This document shows, piece by piece, positions 62,080 to 64,000 of a stretch of DNA of 64,000 nucleotides. Within the stretch, counting starts at the first letter, position 1. Each line of letters starts with the position of its first letter. The stretch is from Sitta carolinensis (Eukaryota; Chordata; Aves; Passeriformes; Sittidae), in the NCBI GenBank assembly GCA_032173965.1, contig CM063284.1, forward strand, positions 102,176,410-102,240,409, in the 5' to 3' direction. The notes beneath the pieces were generated by a model. That model worked only from the letters and a program-made list of their open reading frames with translations. It was not told the origin of the DNA and did not search any database. The position numbers and the translations under genes are program-made.

Positions 62080-62919
62080 TTTATCATGTATGTAATTATT
62101 TATTGAGCTGAGAATCCATACAAGGTAAACAAATGTTTATACTATCATACAGTAAGCATTTCCAGGGCTTAATAAAAATGATTGTCACTCACTGTGCTTC
62201 ACCAAAAAAAATCATTTTAATGAATAAATAATTTGATGAAATCAAAAAATATTTACAATATAAACAAATGAAAAAGCTTTGGATATATTAATCTGAGCAT
62301 CCTGTCTTTTGCATTTTCTAACTGCATTTCTGTCAAGAGTCTCTCTCTGAAATGGTACAAAGTGGATAGAAATTACAACTCAACAAAGTTATCATGATTT
62401 GGTACATGTCTTTCTGTTAGTTCAGATAAGCTACATATGATTTATTATGCACGTGTTAGAATACAAATATAACTAAAATCATATATTATCAAAATGCCAG
62501 ACAGCATTCTCCACAGAACAGAAATGTACACTAGGCTGTGACAATAACTGAGAATCACAGGCAACGAAATGTAACAGAAAAAGTACAAATTCCTTCATAA
62601 GAATATAATTGTGCTCTCTTATTTACCATAGGACTATGCTGCTTCACCACATTGATGGCTGAGTATGAATACGGCTTCCAGGACTGCCACGTGGTTCGGT
62701 GTAGGCTCACGGGGGTGCCAAGCAGCGGCTTCAGAGTGGGAGCTGGGCAGTGCAAGCGGTTTTATAAACATCTCTTGGGGCTCTTAAAAAGAGCCAATTA
62801 TACAAAGCAGTAAAAGCATAACACTGAGAAGTCTTCATCTCATTTACACAGACATCATGAAGTGACTTGCTTTGTTTGTGGTAGTGACAGGAGGAGCATT
62901 GTCTGTGCTGTTTAGACAA
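62080..62919 (-). other. PTPRM: PTPRM 3' UTR (probable)
   Basis: AT-rich sequence directly downstream of the PTPRM stop. AATAAA signals in the PTPRM direction (TTTATT on the plus strand) lie at 62441-62446 and 62099-62104, giving UTRs of roughly 0.5 or 0.8 kb. The distal signal was used for the boundary; the true end is unknown. Confidence 0.6.
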
Positions 62920-62973
62920 TCAGCCAGAATTCAAGTATTCTAAAGCCACTTCGTAGCAGAATTTGTATTGATC
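62920..62973 (-). CDS. PTPRM: PTPRM last coding exon (C-terminus of the D2 phosphatase domain)
   Basis: Receptor-type tyrosine phosphatase mu, a homophilic adhesion receptor with MAM, Ig and fibronectin repeats outside and two phosphatase domains inside the cell. Only the 3' end is in the window. On the minus strand a pyrimidine-rich acceptor (cttttgatttttcag) at 62974 opens a phase-0 exon encoding DQYKFCYEVALEYLNSG and TGA at 62922-62920. The FCYEVALEYL signature is the end of the second phosphatase domain in R2B receptor phosphatases, and the NSG ending fits the mu member. PTPRK, PTPRT and PTPRU end similarly, but the position beside RAB12 supports PTPRM. Confidence 0.9.
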   Translation of the reverse strand, partial: DQYKFCYEVALEYLNSG

Positions 62974-64000
62974 CTGAAAAATCAAAAGAAAACCACAAAG
63001 TCAGTTATTGAAGAAACTTAATTAAAGGGGTCAATATTTCTCTCCTGTTACAATTATTTACTATCAGCTGTTGTCAGTGGGTACCAGTTTGCAAATCCAA
63101 TTTATGTTCGGATAAGTAAATCTTTACATTAACCAGACAATAGACACTATACATAGTAACTTACGGTACTGCTCATGTTAGATGAGTATTTAGCTGCTGC
63201 AATACACTTGTATGAGAAAAACTGACTGCGAGTAAGCAAACTGACTTGCAACCCTCCTGTCATCTGTCAAAATGCTCATGTAGCACTTTATGAGAATTGG
63301 AATTACTGAAATTGCTCTCTGGAAATGTTTATCTTAAAACAGACCCAGTGTTTAGTACTTCCCAGATTGCAACTTTTATTATAATGTCATTCAGGCACTA
63401 GCTACATTTCAGGGCAAGAGTTGCTTACTTACTGTTGGTCATCTATCTGCGAGCCCAGACCCAACCCATGAGACTGTGCAATAGCCTTGTGAGATGGGGC
63501 CTGAGCTAAATTAATTGGATTAATTCCAATTAACTTTTCACACCTGACAGTGATGCTCAAGTTGGGCTCTTAACAGTTCTCCTGTTAATCAGGCTAAGTT
63601 TTCAGGTGCCAGCCCTGTGTGTCAAACGCTGACCTGCTGGTTTATTTGTAACTGCCTGGAAACAGAGCAAGTCCTAGGGAAATCCCTCCTGAGGGATGCA
63701 AACCCACTCTGCATCTTCGGGGACAAAGGGTCATGACTTGGCCCCTTTCACATCTTCAGTGGAATGGAGAGGACAGATGTGTTTGACTGACCTTTGTCCA
63801 CTCTGAAACTTTTAAATGGAGCAGTCACTGATGACTTCCCAGTTTTATGTGCACACATACCTCTCTCCTTTTTCCATTCTTGCTACTCGCAATACTTAAT
63901 AATACAAATACTTAAATGAAAAAAAAGGTGAAGGAAATAGTAAGTGCAGGTTCCCTGAATCTAAGGGCTCTGGCTTCTGAAAATTCAATTTAGAAACACC
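62974..64000 (-). other. PTPRM: PTPRM last intron (partial)
   Basis: Sequence 5' of the final PTPRM exon on the minus strand. I could not find the preceding coding exon before the window edge, so this is taken as intron. A donor-like aca|GTAAGTAAG at about 63430 has no matching coding sequence. Confidence 0.7.

Noticed and set aside
63425..63445. Donor-like GTAAGTAAG on the minus strand within the PTPRM intron
   Set aside because: The sequence before it does not read as PTPRM in any frame.
1..64000. tRNA, rRNA, CRISPR, bacterial operons or phage genes
   Set aside because: None seen. Gene structure and repeats are those of a vertebrate genome; a tRNA or microRNA scan by software was not possible, so small RNA genes may be missed.

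Overview
The window is vertebrate nuclear DNA, almost certainly from a bird. It has split genes with GT-AG introns, one CpG island, CR1 LINE fragments on both strands (some with the typical ATTCTRTG-type tail), and an LTR whose sequence matches a very common avian ERVL-type repeat. There are no operons, bacterial genes or CRISPR arrays. The species cannot be fixed from the sequence.

Two real protein genes are visible, both on the minus strand. RAB12, a small Rab GTPase, is complete: six coding exons from the start codon at 25154 to the stop at 3252, giving 250 residues. All five introns have clean GT-AG ends and preserve the frame, and every Rab signature motif is present. Its CpG-island promoter lies at about 24.6-25.64 kb and its 3' UTR runs left from 3251. 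At the right edge, 62920-62973, is the last coding exon of PTPRM (receptor tyrosine phosphatase mu), which encodes the final 17 residues and the stop. Its 3' UTR probably runs to about 62.1 kb, and the 5' rest of the gene lies beyond the window. The order and shared direction PTPRM -> RAB12 match the arrangement known on human 18p11.

Layout: 1-3251 RAB12 3' UTR and downstream; 3252-25154 RAB12, with introns of about 11.6 kb (intron 1) and 7.8 kb (intron 2), the latter holding a CR1; 24.6-25.64 kb CpG island; 25.64-26.6 kb two CR1 fragments beside the promoter; 26.6-61.5 kb a gene-poor interval with CR1 copies, three probable solo LTRs, simple repeats and unexplained unique sequence; 61.49-61.93 kb a CR1 just past the PTPRM 3' end; 62.1-64 kb the PTPRM 3' end.

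I found no clearly new biological system. The best leads are several minus-strand exon-like segments in the intergenic interval. The strongest is at 30835-31003: a polypyrimidine tract and AG, 55 open codons, a stop, and AATAAA downstream. I recognise none of these proteins. They could be an undescribed gene, a decayed gene, or chance, and transcript data would decide. Smaller points are a start-overlapping uORF in RAB12 and a 17-nt palindrome centred on a CCAAT box at the promoter edge.
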